The position numbers were made by a program, and so were the translations under genes. Below the pieces are notes generated by a model that was given only the letters and a program-made list of their open reading frames with translations, was not told where the DNA came from and ran no database searches. 64,000 bases of DNA from an uncultured Lachnospiraceae bacterium (GTDB lineage Bacteria; Bacillota; Clostridia; Lachnospirales; Lachnospiraceae). Where the stretch lies: contig CANBFE010000015.1 of NCBI GenBank assembly GCA_947367855.1, positions 22,000 to 85,999 on the forward strand, written 5' to 3'. Of the stretch, positions 33,482 through 42,446 are shown one piece after another (within the stretch, counting starts at the first letter, position 1; each line of letters opens with the position of its first letter).

Positions 33482-34043
33482 ATATACGCTTTTGCCAGGC
33501 ATTGCTCTCCTGTTCGTTATTCCCTTTGTTTATGGAACCGCGAATTTAGACTGTGTACAATCTGCTGACTGTCTGGAACGAATGGCTGCATTGATTGGAA
33601 TACCCATGTTTACACCCCTGATACGACAGGAACACTCCCGCGGCTTATATGAAACAATTGCTTTTCGGCAGATCTCTCTGGGGTTTATTGTCTTCCTGCG
33701 GATAGTGCTTTCTGTCATCGGTTCAATACTGTTGATTTTGGTATTTGCACTTTATATGAGGTTTTGCGGCTGTTCCTTTCCCCTCTTTCCATATGCCTTT
33801 CGGACTTTGGCTGCAAGTATGGCATTGGGTTTTACAGGGCTGCTTCTGTCTTTTTTGGTGCGGAATACAATCGGTGGTTATTTATGTGCATTTTGTTTTT
33901 ATTTTATGGTACAAACCGGAAAGTTCGGAGGAGCCTTCCGGCCTGTTACAAACGGAATTCAGTTTTCACTTATACTGTTTCTTGTATGTGTCAGCCTGGC
34001 AATGGTCTGTTTTGGCAAACCCACATTAAGACGGATTTTATAA
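33426..34043 (+). CDS. Second ABC exporter membrane subunit
   Basis: 205 residues with about six helices. The start is probably TTG 33426 (MNAENFFIIIAANIRMYYKY) with GGGGG about ten bases upstream; it overlaps the previous gene by 56 bases. Last gene of the two-component/ABC operon. Confidence 0.75.
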   Translation: MNAENFFIIIAANIRMYYKYTLLPGIALLFVIPFVYGTANLDCVQSADCLERMAALIGIPMFTPLIRQEHSRGLYETIAFRQISLGFIVFLRIVLSVIGSILLILVFALYMRFCGCSFPLFPYAFRTLAASMALGFTGLLLSFLVRNTIGGYLCAFCFYFMVQTGKFGGAFRPVTNGIQFSLILFLVCVSLAMVCFGKPTLRRIL

Positions 34044-34207
34044 GCTGATTTATTTTTATAAAATACGGATTTCCCCCGGAAATAATCTGTAGTATAATGG
34101 AGTCAGGAATCACGCAAATTTCCCGCACATTCAGGAGGATGCTGTTATTTCAAATAAAATCAAACGGAAAACAGCTCAAACCGAAAAGCAGAAAGGATTT
34201 ATCATTT

Positions 34208-35611
34208 ATGGGCATTCTTGCAGGCTTTATGCTCCCCCACCCGCCCCTGATCATACCGGAAATCGGCAGAGGGGAAGAACAGAAAATTCACAGTACCACC
34301 CTCTCCTGCCAACAGGCGGGCCGGGAGATCGCCGCCCTCCGGCCGGACACCATCGTACTGCTGTCGCCCCACCAGACCATGTATGCGGACTACTTTCATA
34401 TTTCTCCCGGCAGAAGCGCCAGGGGCGATTTCGGGCAGTTCGGCGCAAAGCAGGTATGCCTGGAAGTTTCCTATGATACGGAATTCGTCACATACCTGGG
34501 CGGTGTGGCCGGGTCACACCACCTCCATGCCGGTACACTGGGGGAACGGGAGAAAAAACTGGACCACGGCACCATGGTTCCTCTGTATTTTGTCAATCAA
34601 TACTATACGGAATATCGTCTTGTTCGTGTCGGTCTGTCCGGCTTTCCCCTTACCGCTCATTACCGTCTGGGCCAGTGCATCCGTGAGGTCTCGGAAATCC
34701 TTGGCAGAAAAACCGTCATTATCGCCAGTGGGGATCTGTCCCATCGGCTTAAGGAGGACGGGCCTTACGGCTACCGGAAGGAAGGCCCGGAATACGATGC
34801 CAGAATCATGGACGTCATGGGCCGGGGGGCATTCGGGGAACTTCTGGAATTTCCGGAAAGCTTCTGCGAAACCGCCGGGGAATGCGGACACCGCTCTTTC
34901 ACCATCCTGGCGGGAGCCTTTGACGGAACCAGGCCGGAGGTGCGGCGGCTCTCCTATGAAGGGCCTTTCGGCGTGGGATACGGCGTCTGCACCTATCATG
35001 CCCGGAAAACGGAAGAATCGCCTTCCAGGGAGGAAAACCGCAATTTCCTGGAGCAGTTTGAGGCCCGGGAGAAAGAGCGGCTCCGGGCACGGCAGGAAAA
35101 GGAAGACCCTTATGTAAAGCTTGCCCGGCACACCATCGAGACCTATCTGCGCACCGGAAAGCGGCCTTCCGTGCCAGAGGGGCTGCCGGAAGAACTGTAC
35201 AGCCGCAGGGCAGGCGCCTTTGTGTCCCTGAAGGAGGACGGAAAGCTCCGGGGCTGCATCGGCACCATCCAGGCAGTGCAGAATTCTCTTGCGGAAGAAA
35301 TCATCCGCAATGCGGTCAGCGCCTGCTCCGAAGACCCCAGATTCCCTCCTGTGGAACCATGGGAGGCAGGACGGCTCACCATCAGCGTGGACGTTCTGGG
35401 AGATACGGAGCGGATATCCTCCCCCGGGGAACTGGACGTGGAACGATACGGCGTCATTGTGACAAAGGGGAGCCGCCGGGGACTGCTGCTGCCCAACCTG
35501 GAAGGCGTGGACACCGTGGAACAGCAGATTGCCATCGCCAAACAGAAAGCAGGCATCCCGGAACAGGAGACCGTGGAGTTGGAGCGGTTTGAGGTAGTGC
35601 GGCATTATTAG
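34208..35611 (+). CDS. AmmeMemoRadiSam protein: MEMO1-like domain fused to AMMECR1 domain
   Basis: 467 residues. Residues ~1-265 are a MEMO1/class III extradiol dioxygenase-like domain (FMLPHPPLIIPEIG, LSPHQTMYADYF, GSHHLHAG, SGDLSHRL with conserved His ligands). Residues ~305-467 are an AMMECR1 domain (GAFVSLKEDGKLRGCIGTIQ). The same three families recur together with a radical SAM enzyme in bacteria and archaea; here two are fused and the radical SAM gene follows. Biochemical role is unsettled. ATG 34208 has AAGGA upstream; the longer frame does not. Confidence 0.95.
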   Translation: MGILAGFMLPHPPLIIPEIGRGEEQKIHSTTLSCQQAGREIAALRPDTIVLLSPHQTMYADYFHISPGRSARGDFGQFGAKQVCLEVSYDTEFVTYLGGVAGSHHLHAGTLGEREKKLDHGTMVPLYFVNQYYTEYRLVRVGLSGFPLTAHYRLGQCIREVSEILGRKTVIIASGDLSHRLKEDGPYGYRKEGPEYDARIMDVMGRGAFGELLEFPESFCETAGECGHRSFTILAGAFDGTRPEVRRLSYEGPFGVGYGVCTYHARKTEESPSREENRNFLEQFEAREKERLRARQEKEDPYVKLARHTIETYLRTGKRPSVPEGLPEELYSRRAGAFVSLKEDGKLRGCIGTIQAVQNSLAEEIIRNAVSACSEDPRFPPVEPWEAGRLTISVDVLGDTERISSPGELDVERYGVIVTKGSRRGLLLPNLEGVDTVEQQIAIAKQKAGIPEQETVELERFEVVRHY

Positions 35612-35742
35612 AAAACCGGGAAACCACAAGAAAGAACAGGGCTGCAGAGGGGCTGTCTGAACTGTTACAAAATCACAATTGCAAAAGAAAATGCAGCAAG
35701 ACAGAAAATGCCCCCTGAAACGGAAGGAAAGGGAGGAAATCT

Positions 35743-36573
35743 ATGAAAACCACTTGTCAGGTATGTATGCACCGCTGTACGCTGTCCCCCGGGCAGACCG
35801 GACTCTGCGGCGCCAGAAAAAATGAAAACGGTAAGATTGTATGCGCCAATTACGGCCGGATTACCTCCCTTGCTTTAGACCCCATTGAGAAAAAGCCCCT
35901 GAAACACTTCCGCCCGGGAAGCCTGATTCTGTCCGTGGGAAGCTACGGCTGCAACCTGCGCTGCCCCTTCTGCCAGAACCACGAGATTTCCATGGCCGGG
36001 GAAGGGGACGTCCACAGCCCCTATGTGCCGCCCCAACGCCTGGCGGCTTTGGCTCTGGAATGGAAGGAACGCGCCGGAAACATCGGCATCGCCTACACCT
36101 ACAATGAGCCTCTTGTGGGCTGGGAATATGTCCGCGATACGGCCCGGCTTGTGAAGGAAAACGGAATGGCCAATGTCCTGGTGACCAACGGCACTGCCGC
36201 TCCGGAAATACTGGAGGAGCTGCTGCCCCTGATTGACGCCATGAACATTGACTTAAAGGGCTTTCGGCCGGAGTATTACCGAATGCTTGGGGGCGATTTG
36301 GACACGGTGAAAACCTTCATTGCAAGGGCGGTGACAGCCTGCCATGTGGAACTCACCACCCTGATTGTGCCTGGAGAAAACGACAGCCCGGAAGAAATGG
36401 GGGCACAAGCCCGGTGGATTGCGGATCTCAATCCGGAAATCCCCCTTCACATTACACGGTTTTTCCCCCAGTATCATATGTTTGACCGTAAACCAACGGA
36501 GATTCAAAGACTGCGCCAACTGGCGGAGACTGCGGGACAATATCTGACAAATGTTTCTCTGGGGAATGTGTGA
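35743..36573 (+). CDS. amrS: AmmeMemoRadiSam system radical SAM enzyme
   Basis: 276 residues. An N-terminal Cys-rich segment (CQVCMHRCTLSPGQTGLCGA) and the radical SAM cluster CNLRCPFC (CxxxCxxC) near residue 70, related to pyruvate formate-lyase activating enzymes. Glycyl-radical or other substrate unknown. Starts with GGGAGG upstream and follows its AmmeMemoRadiSam partner by 131 bases, an interval that contains one copy of the TCTGAACTGTTAC repeat. Confidence 0.94.
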   Translation: MKTTCQVCMHRCTLSPGQTGLCGARKNENGKIVCANYGRITSLALDPIEKKPLKHFRPGSLILSVGSYGCNLRCPFCQNHEISMAGEGDVHSPYVPPQRLAALALEWKERAGNIGIAYTYNEPLVGWEYVRDTARLVKENGMANVLVTNGTAAPEILEELLPLIDAMNIDLKGFRPEYYRMLGGDLDTVKTFIARAVTACHVELTTLIVPGENDSPEEMGAQARWIADLNPEIPLHITRFFPQYHMFDRKPTEIQRLRQLAETAGQYLTNVSLGNV

Positions 36574-36624
36574 TCCATGTACAGCCCCTTTACCGGCACA
36601 GCCAAAACAGCCCCTCCACGGCTT

Positions 36625-37422
36625 TCAGCCTTTGCAGTTTCCATGTACCCAGAATTCCTCCATGACCGCGTTAAATTCATCCGGCGTGTCCATATTCACG
36701 CAATGCCCTGCTCCCTCAAAAACTACCACACTGCATTCCGGCTCGTTTTTCTTCCACATTTCCACGGCCGACAGTTCCATGGGGATATCATGCCTTCCGC
36801 AGCCAATCAGCAGAGGATAGTTCCTCGGCCCGGTCTGCCGGGTATTGACCATGCTGTTGAGAGAGGCAAGATACCGAAAGGACTTTTTCGGAAACTGTAG
36901 GTTCATCTGGTAAAATGCCTCCTGGGCCTGGAGCGTATATGCCGATATTTTTTTGTTTGACCCGGCAAACCATTTGACGGAAAAGAGCGCCTTAAGCATC
37001 ATCAACATCTGGGACGCGCCGTTTTCCCGCTGCATTTTCACGTCAAAATTGTTGATATCATAACCGCCGAAACAGGCAAGTGACTGTACGGCTTCCGGAT
37101 ACCGGTTTGCAAAATCCTGCGCCAATACAGCCCCCAGGGAAATCCCCACAATATGTATCTTTTCAATTTTTTCCGTATTCAGGATTTCCCTTATCCACCC
37201 GGACATTTTCTGGATGCTGTCACCTTTCCGCGCCCTGGTTGATTTGCCGTGGCCGAGGATATCCACCATCAAAAGATTGTATTTGTCCTGAAAACAGGCA
37301 ATCTGCGGCTGAAACATATTGTGATTGACAAAAGCAGCATGTATCAAAAGGACCCACTCCGCGTTTTCCTTTCTACTGGTATAATACACAATCGGCGATT
37401 CCTCTAAACGATATTCCTGCAT
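36625..37422 (-). CDS. Alpha/beta hydrolase
   Basis: 265 residues, cytoplasmic. Oxyanion-side HAAF, nucleophile elbow GISLG (Ser near 95), Asp in GCGRHD and His in GAGHCVNM form the triad of the alpha/beta-hydrolase fold. Substrate not deducible. Convergent with the radical SAM gene, alone in its transcription unit. Confidence 0.92.
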   Translation of the reverse strand: MQEYRLEESPIVYYTSRKENAEWVLLIHAAFVNHNMFQPQIACFQDKYNLLMVDILGHGKSTRARKGDSIQKMSGWIREILNTEKIEKIHIVGISLGAVLAQDFANRYPEAVQSLACFGGYDINNFDVKMQRENGASQMLMMLKALFSVKWFAGSNKKISAYTLQAQEAFYQMNLQFPKKSFRYLASLNSMVNTRQTGPRNYPLLIGCGRHDIPMELSAVEMWKKNEPECSVVVFEGAGHCVNMDTPDEFNAVMEEFWVHGNCKG

Positions 37423-37631
37423 AGTTCCCTGTCCTCATCTTTCCGAACAGACTTCCCGTCCGTTCCCTATTCCATGATGTCCGATCCTGGGGGACTGCTC
37501 TGTGCTCCCCCCAATCCCAAGACATCTTAAATCCGTTTGTTTTTCTGTGAAAAACAGTCTGGCAAATTCCTGCAGCACCCTTACCGGGATAAGCACAGAT
37601 TTTCCGTGTAAAGGGCTGCGCCCTGCCCCGT

Positions 37632-38288
37632 TCAGCACCTTTGGGCTATTTTATAAGTATAGAAAACATCAACCGCCAAAAGAACCGCAATCACCGCCGA
37701 TGCTGCCAGAAAGCAGTACATTCCCCGGACAAAGAAGCAGATCACCACAATAACAGCACCTCCAATGATATAGGAGATTCCGCCAAAACGCTGGCTTTTT
37801 TTCCAAGTCGTTTCATTCTTCATGCTCCACCTGGTTTTCAGCCCCGTCACCGCGTTCATCCGCAGCTTGGGCATGATATTTCCCAGGATGATCATCCCAA
37901 TACCCAGAAGTCCAAACAGGATTTGATTCACATCCCATGGATGGAAGGACAGGTTTTCCACCTTATGAAAACCGGCATACAGAATATACCCTGTCATGGC
38001 ATTAAAAATAAGCAGGGTGACAATGCCCGCAGCAATACAGACTTTCTCATTGTTGTTTCCATGCTCTTCCTGCCTTGCAGCAACCTTTGCCATTCCCAGA
38101 AAAAAGAGTCCCAAGACGACTGTGACAATGGGAACAATCAGAACCTCGTATTTACTGCCCCAACGTGTCACCTGATTGTCCGAATCATAATGCCCGGGGA
38201 TTTGCTCCGGCAAAAACCACAAAGCAGCCAAAGTGCCCATCAGCGGCAGAAACATAAGCCCGTAAAACACGATTTTTTTCCCTTTCAT
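37632..38288 (-). CDS. sdpI: SdpI-like immunity/membrane protein
   Basis: 218 residues. Six or seven helices in two parts: a DUF1648-type start (LPEQIPGHYDSDNQVTRWGS) and the SdpI signature NAVTGLKTRWSMKNETTWKK. In Bacillus subtilis SdpI gives immunity to the SdpC toxin and sequesters the repressor SdpR. ATG 38288 overlaps the stop of the upstream sdpR-like gene. No SdpC-like toxin gene is nearby, so it may defend against toxins of other cells. Confidence 0.9.
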   Translation of the reverse strand: MKGKKIVFYGLMFLPLMGTLAALWFLPEQIPGHYDSDNQVTRWGSKYEVLIVPIVTVVLGLFFLGMAKVAARQEEHGNNNEKVCIAAGIVTLLIFNAMTGYILYAGFHKVENLSFHPWDVNQILFGLLGIGMIILGNIMPKLRMNAVTGLKTRWSMKNETTWKKSQRFGGISYIIGGAVIVVICFFVRGMYCFLAASAVIAVLLAVDVFYTYKIAQRC

Positions 38289-38554
38289 ACTTGACCTCCC
38301 CGCAAACTTTCGATCCACATGACTGCTTCGTCCAGAATCGATAAGTTCAGCTCATAATAGATAAAATTCTTATATTTTGTCTCATAAATCAGATCTGCTT
38401 TTTTCAGCTTTGACAAATGATAGGACAATGCCTGGGGCGTCATGTTAAGCGCATTTGCCAAATCTCCGGAATTGATTCTGCCCTCCTTTAACTTCAGCAA
38501 AATCTGTCTGCGGGTTTCATCCGCCAGGGCCGCTAATACTTCGCTTACCGCCAA
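38285..38554 (-). CDS. sdpR: SdpR-like ArsR family repressor
   Basis: 89 residues, winged helix (LADETRRQILLKLKEGRINS, MTPQALSYHLSKLKKADLIY), no metal-binding Cys, as in SdpR. Overlaps the sdpI-like gene by 4 bases. A consensus promoter and two matching 19-bp sites lie directly upstream, so autoregulation is very likely. Confidence 0.92.
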   Translation of the reverse strand: MAVSEVLAALADETRRQILLKLKEGRINSGDLANALNMTPQALSYHLSKLKKADLIYETKYKNFIYYELNLSILDEAVMWIESLRGGQV

Positions 38555-38570
38555 CCATTCTCTCCTCCTG

Positions 38571-38646
38571 TTTCAAATTTTCTTTAAATAGAATTATAGT
38601 CGCATTCGCTTCAACTGTCAATAACTATTTCAAATTATTTTTAAAT
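38571..38646 (-). promoter_or_regulatory. sdpRI promoter with twin repressor sites
   Basis: Minus strand TTGACA (38616-38621), 17 bp, TATAAT (38593-38598), a perfect consensus. Two near-identical sites bracket it: TTTCAAATTTTCTTTAAAT (38571-38589) and TTTCAAATTATTTTTAAAT (38628-38646), 17 of 19 bases alike and in the same orientation, 57 bp apart. Confidence 0.8.
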
Positions 38647-38797
38647 ACTATCATTTATTATGATTTACATTTCCTGCACCCATGCTGTATAATACAGGCA
38701 GGCAGCCATAGAGCCGCTGCTTCCATGCCCGGCCGAATGATATCCTTACCCCATAAGGCCGGACACCGGAATCCCTCACGAACAGGAGCTGAAGAAA

Positions 38798-41167
38798 ATG
38801 AAGTGCCATCCTAAGTGCCATCCTATCAGCAGCAAAGCCAGTAAATCCGGAAGCAAAACCGGACACCCTACAAAAAGCATTATAATAAACGCTGCGGAAA
38901 ACAAAATAGAAGGCAATACAGAGCGCAATCGAGAAAACAATACTGAAAGCAGGCTGCCCCGGGCAATCACCCGATTCCCAATCTGGCTGACTGCTCTTTT
39001 CATGATGCTTTTGCTGACAGCCTGCGGCAGCGGGACTGCTGACAACGGCAGACAGGTCTGGATTCCGGAATTCCGGACCATTGAAATGGCGGAGAATTCC
39101 TACAACAACATGGCAATTCTGGGGGACACCTTATACTACATCTCCTATGAACAGCAGGGAGAAGGCTTCCGCTACCGTTTAAGCGGCTATTCCCTGACGG
39201 ATGGCCCTCTGCCCCCTGTTCCTCTGAACTGGCCGGACCAAAGGGACAGATTCCTCACCAGTTTATTTGCCATGGACCAGGAGGGCGGCGTCTACGTCAT
39301 CACCTTTGTCACGGCGGAAGGCGGCTCCGAAACCCATCTGTGCAAATTTGACACAGCGGGAACCCTCCTCTATGACACGGACATTTCCGGGGAAACCGGC
39401 GACATCAATCTTCTGGCAGCGGACAGCCGGGGACGCATCTATATCTCCGGCAATGCATCCGGCACTTCCTGTATCTGGCTGTATACGGCGGAGGGAACCT
39501 GCCTGGGAACCTTCACCCCTGATCTGCCCACGGGAAGAATCACCGCCCTGGGTCCCGGCAGGGACGGCGCCATGTACGCCTGCTGCCAGAGCAACAACGG
39601 AGGCGGAACCGACTCTTTCCTCGTGGAAATCGATTTCGACAAAGCAAAGGCCGGGGCTTTACTTGCCGATTTCCCCCGGGGCGACAATTCCCTCCTGATT
39701 CCCGGGCCGGAAAATACGCTGCTTTCCTTTGACAGAACCACCCTTTATTCTTATGATTTGACAACCCAAAAAAGCGAAATCCTCTTTGACTGGTTGGACT
39801 ACGGGATCAACGGTTCCCATGTGACGGCTGTTCACATGCAGGACGACGGCCAACTCCTGGCAGTGAATTCGAACCTTGCCGAAAAAAACATTGAACTGGC
39901 GCTGCTGAAAAAATCCCACGGCACCCAGGTCCCGGAGAGGGAAACCATTGTCCTGGGCACGCTCTACAGCAATACCCTCCTGCGGAATGCCGTGATGGAA
40001 TTCAACCGGGAGAACGAGAAATACCAGGTGAAAATCAGAGAATATCTGGACCCCCAGACACATGACCGGGGGGACGCTGCCCTGCGGCTGAACAACGATA
40101 TTCTCTCCGACAACTGCCCCGATCTCCTGGACACTGCGGAGCTTGACCTGAATGCTCTGGCGTCAAAAGGGCTTTTCGCGGATTTAAATCCCTATCTGGA
40201 AAGCAGCACCCTGCTGAATGCCTCTGACTTCCTGGACAATCTTCTGGAAGCATATACGATAGACAACAAACTCGTTACCATTCCGTCGTGTTTTTCCCTA
40301 AGGACAGTGTTTGGGCAAAGCGGGGAGACAGGCGAGAACTGGGGATGGACTCTGGAAGAACTGATTGCTTACGCAAACGCCCATCCGGAGGCGGAGATTT
40401 TTGACAATACCTCCCGAAGCGAAATCATGCAATATCTGATGAGCTACAACATGGATACCTTTATCGACTGGTCCTCCGGGGAATGCCGTTTTGATTCCGC
40501 TGCCTTCAGGGAACTGCTCCAATTTGTTTCCCGCTTTCCCGGAGAAACCGTACAAAACTCCCAACAGGCCTCCACCCCGGTCAGAATCCGGAACGGGGAA
40601 GTGCTCCTCCTGGCAGAGACCCTTACGGATTTCAATTCCATACAACTGCCCCTGGCGATTTACGAAAATGGGGCAAACTGCATCGGCTTTCCCTCCGGGG
40701 ACGGCAGTGCAGGCTGCATGCTCCTCCCTTATGGGGCTTACGGCATTACCGTGAACTCGGACCGGAAAGAAGGCGCATGGGCCTTTCTGGAAAAATTCCT
40801 GACCTCTGGCGACAGGGATTCCGCCTTCTTCCCTTCACAGAAAACCAGACTGGAGGAAAAAGCCGCATACGCCCTGAAGCCCGAAGCCCTTACTGATGAG
40901 AACGGAAATCCCCTTCCCAACAGCACAGATTTGGTATCCATCGGTTACGCCGACTGGGAATACACTTACCATATCCCCACCCAAGAAGAGGTTGCACTGA
41001 CACTGGACTTAATCGCCGCGGCAAAACCGGTATCCTTCAGCGAGACAAATGAAGTGGTCACCATTGTCAACGAAGAGGCGGAAGCCTATTACCTGGGGCA
41101 GAAGACCCTGGACCAGGTTGTGGAAATCATCCAGAGCCGGATTCGGATTTATGTCAATGAGGATTGA
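38798..41167 (+). CDS. Extracellular solute-binding lipoprotein with N-terminal propeller-like region
   Basis: 789 residues. An unusual polar N-terminus of ~60 residues (MKCHPKCHPISSKASKSGSK...) precedes a membrane segment and lipobox LLLTAC (Cys near 77). Residues ~95-380 have propeller-like repeats (LAADSRGRIYISG, LGPGRDGAMYAC). Residues ~390-789 resemble family 1 solute-binding proteins (NAVMEFNRENEKYQVKIREY; KEGAWAFLEKFL). It would present a sugar or peptide ligand at the surface, but no permease genes are adjacent. ATG 38798 has GGAG upstream; no later in-frame start precedes the signal sequence. Confidence 0.85.
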   Translation: MKCHPKCHPISSKASKSGSKTGHPTKSIIINAAENKIEGNTERNRENNTESRLPRAITRFPIWLTALFMMLLLTACGSGTADNGRQVWIPEFRTIEMAENSYNNMAILGDTLYYISYEQQGEGFRYRLSGYSLTDGPLPPVPLNWPDQRDRFLTSLFAMDQEGGVYVITFVTAEGGSETHLCKFDTAGTLLYDTDISGETGDINLLAADSRGRIYISGNASGTSCIWLYTAEGTCLGTFTPDLPTGRITALGPGRDGAMYACCQSNNGGGTDSFLVEIDFDKAKAGALLADFPRGDNSLLIPGPENTLLSFDRTTLYSYDLTTQKSEILFDWLDYGINGSHVTAVHMQDDGQLLAVNSNLAEKNIELALLKKSHGTQVPERETIVLGTLYSNTLLRNAVMEFNRENEKYQVKIREYLDPQTHDRGDAALRLNNDILSDNCPDLLDTAELDLNALASKGLFADLNPYLESSTLLNASDFLDNLLEAYTIDNKLVTIPSCFSLRTVFGQSGETGENWGWTLEELIAYANAHPEAEIFDNTSRSEIMQYLMSYNMDTFIDWSSGECRFDSAAFRELLQFVSRFPGETVQNSQQASTPVRIRNGEVLLLAETLTDFNSIQLPLAIYENGANCIGFPSGDGSAGCMLLPYGAYGITVNSDRKEGAWAFLEKFLTSGDRDSAFFPSQKTRLEEKAAYALKPEALTDENGNPLPNSTDLVSIGYADWEYTYHIPTQEEVALTLDLIAAAKPVSFSETNEVVTIVNEEAEAYYLGQKTLDQVVEIIQSRIRIYVNED

Positions 41168-41248
41168 GGATAACCGTTCAGGGCACTGTCCGGACGGTTG
41201 CGCCTGGCCGCTGTATGGCTGAAATGGAGGCAGGCGCAAATGCCTTTT

Positions 41249-41350
41249 TATACTGCACGCCGGTTGAATTTGCAGTGCAACCCGACTGCAGACCGCCAGC
41301 CAGGTACTTTCCCTGATGCATCAATGTAAATCCTGGCGGTCTGCAGTATA
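41249..41350. mobile_element. 102-bp MITE-like element, copy 2
   Basis: Same length and ends (TATACTGCA/TGCAGTATA) as copy 1. The internal arms CTGCAGACCGCCAG and CTGGCGGTCTGCAG are perfectly complementary here. It supplies the final nine codons and stop of the minus-strand gene at 41321-42415. Confidence 0.8.
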
Positions 41351-42415
41351 GTCCCAAATCCCGGCATAGTGCGCAATCAGCAATGCCCGAAAGGTAATAT
41401 CACATTGCCTGCGTACTTTTGCGCGCCAGTCCGTCTCCAACTGTCCGCCAAAGTACGGACTCCAGCTTCGAAATTCGCCTTCATAGTGTTCAACAGCGCA
41501 AATTCCGTTCTGACTGATATGGTCAACAACAAACTCCACTTCTTCCCTAAGTTCCGGCAAATACGGATATAATCCGCAGCGCACCAACCATTCTACTTTT
41601 TCCAGATTTGTTCTGCGCACTCCGTCCCCGGTGTGATGATTAAGTCCGTCCCCGGAAACAGAGTATCCTTCATTCAGCAGCCAACATGGGCCAACGGCAT
41701 GATTGCCTACCCAACAGCTTACGGGAGTCTTTATAATTTCCTCCCTGTCTGTTCGCATCAGCCTTTGAAACGCCTGGGCAAGCATGGCAACCTTTTCTTT
41801 CATTTTCCATTTTTCTGCGGTAAATGCCAGTATCTCCAAATGATATCTGCAGGGCCACCTCTCATTTTTGTTAAATATCCGGCCCTTTTTAACAGGGCGG
41901 GAAACCTCCCATATGGAATCTACCTGCGTCACTCGCTTAAAGGATTCCAGAGAAAGCTCAATTTGCGGCGAAATATCGATTACATCGTCATAGTGCGCTC
42001 TTGCAATACAGGCACATCTGATCAGATTTTGCCCCTGTGCGGGAACTTCAAATTCACTCCAGTATTGTCCTTTGGTTCCATAAATCCAATCCGTTAATTC
42101 CGTCGTAACATAGGCATCCATAGCCCTGTCCAGGAGCGGAGTTCCTTTCAGAGCCTTTTCGCCCATATATTTTGTGGCCACTTCCTGATTGTCATACTGC
42201 CCTGCATTTTTACTGCTTCCATGAAAACCCAATCCGATCCAACCGTTATCCTGCTGCTTTTCGCTGATGAACCCGAGCAGTTTTTCTCCCAATATCCGCT
42301 CCTGCAGAGTTCTTTCTTCCTGTTCCGTGATTGTGTGCAGGATTTCTTTTTTTACCCGAAGCTGAATTGACGGATTTGCCTTGTCCAGTAAAAAATCAAT
42401 CATCTTATCCTTCAT
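41321..42415 (-). CDS. Alpha/alpha-barrel-like protein of unknown function, 3' end in a MITE
   Basis: 364 residues, soluble. Repeating helical pairs with conserved aromatic/Gly turns (NGWIGLGFHGSSKNAGQYDN, GDGVRRTNLEKVEWLVRCGL) recall alpha/alpha toroids of the terpene-cyclase/prenyltransferase-like type, without the DxDD or metal motifs of active enzymes. The last residues (TADRQDLH) are translated from the MITE at 41249-41350, so the original C-terminus was replaced. Starts with MKDKMIDFLLDKANPSIQLR. Confidence 0.6.
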   Translation of the reverse strand: MKDKMIDFLLDKANPSIQLRVKKEILHTITEQEERTLQERILGEKLLGFISEKQQDNGWIGLGFHGSSKNAGQYDNQEVATKYMGEKALKGTPLLDRAMDAYVTTELTDWIYGTKGQYWSEFEVPAQGQNLIRCACIARAHYDDVIDISPQIELSLESFKRVTQVDSIWEVSRPVKKGRIFNKNERWPCRYHLEILAFTAEKWKMKEKVAMLAQAFQRLMRTDREEIIKTPVSCWVGNHAVGPCWLLNEGYSVSGDGLNHHTGDGVRRTNLEKVEWLVRCGLYPYLPELREEVEFVVDHISQNGICAVEHYEGEFRSWSPYFGGQLETDWRAKVRRQCDITFRALLIAHYAGIWDYTADRQDLH

Positions 42416-42446
42416 GCAAATTGGTTCCTTTCTCTGTCGGAGTCTC

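Noticed and set aside
34514..35629. 371-codon minus-strand ORF opposite the AmmeMemoRadiSam gene
   Set aside because: Antisense shadow in high-GC coding DNA; the plus strand has both recognised domains.
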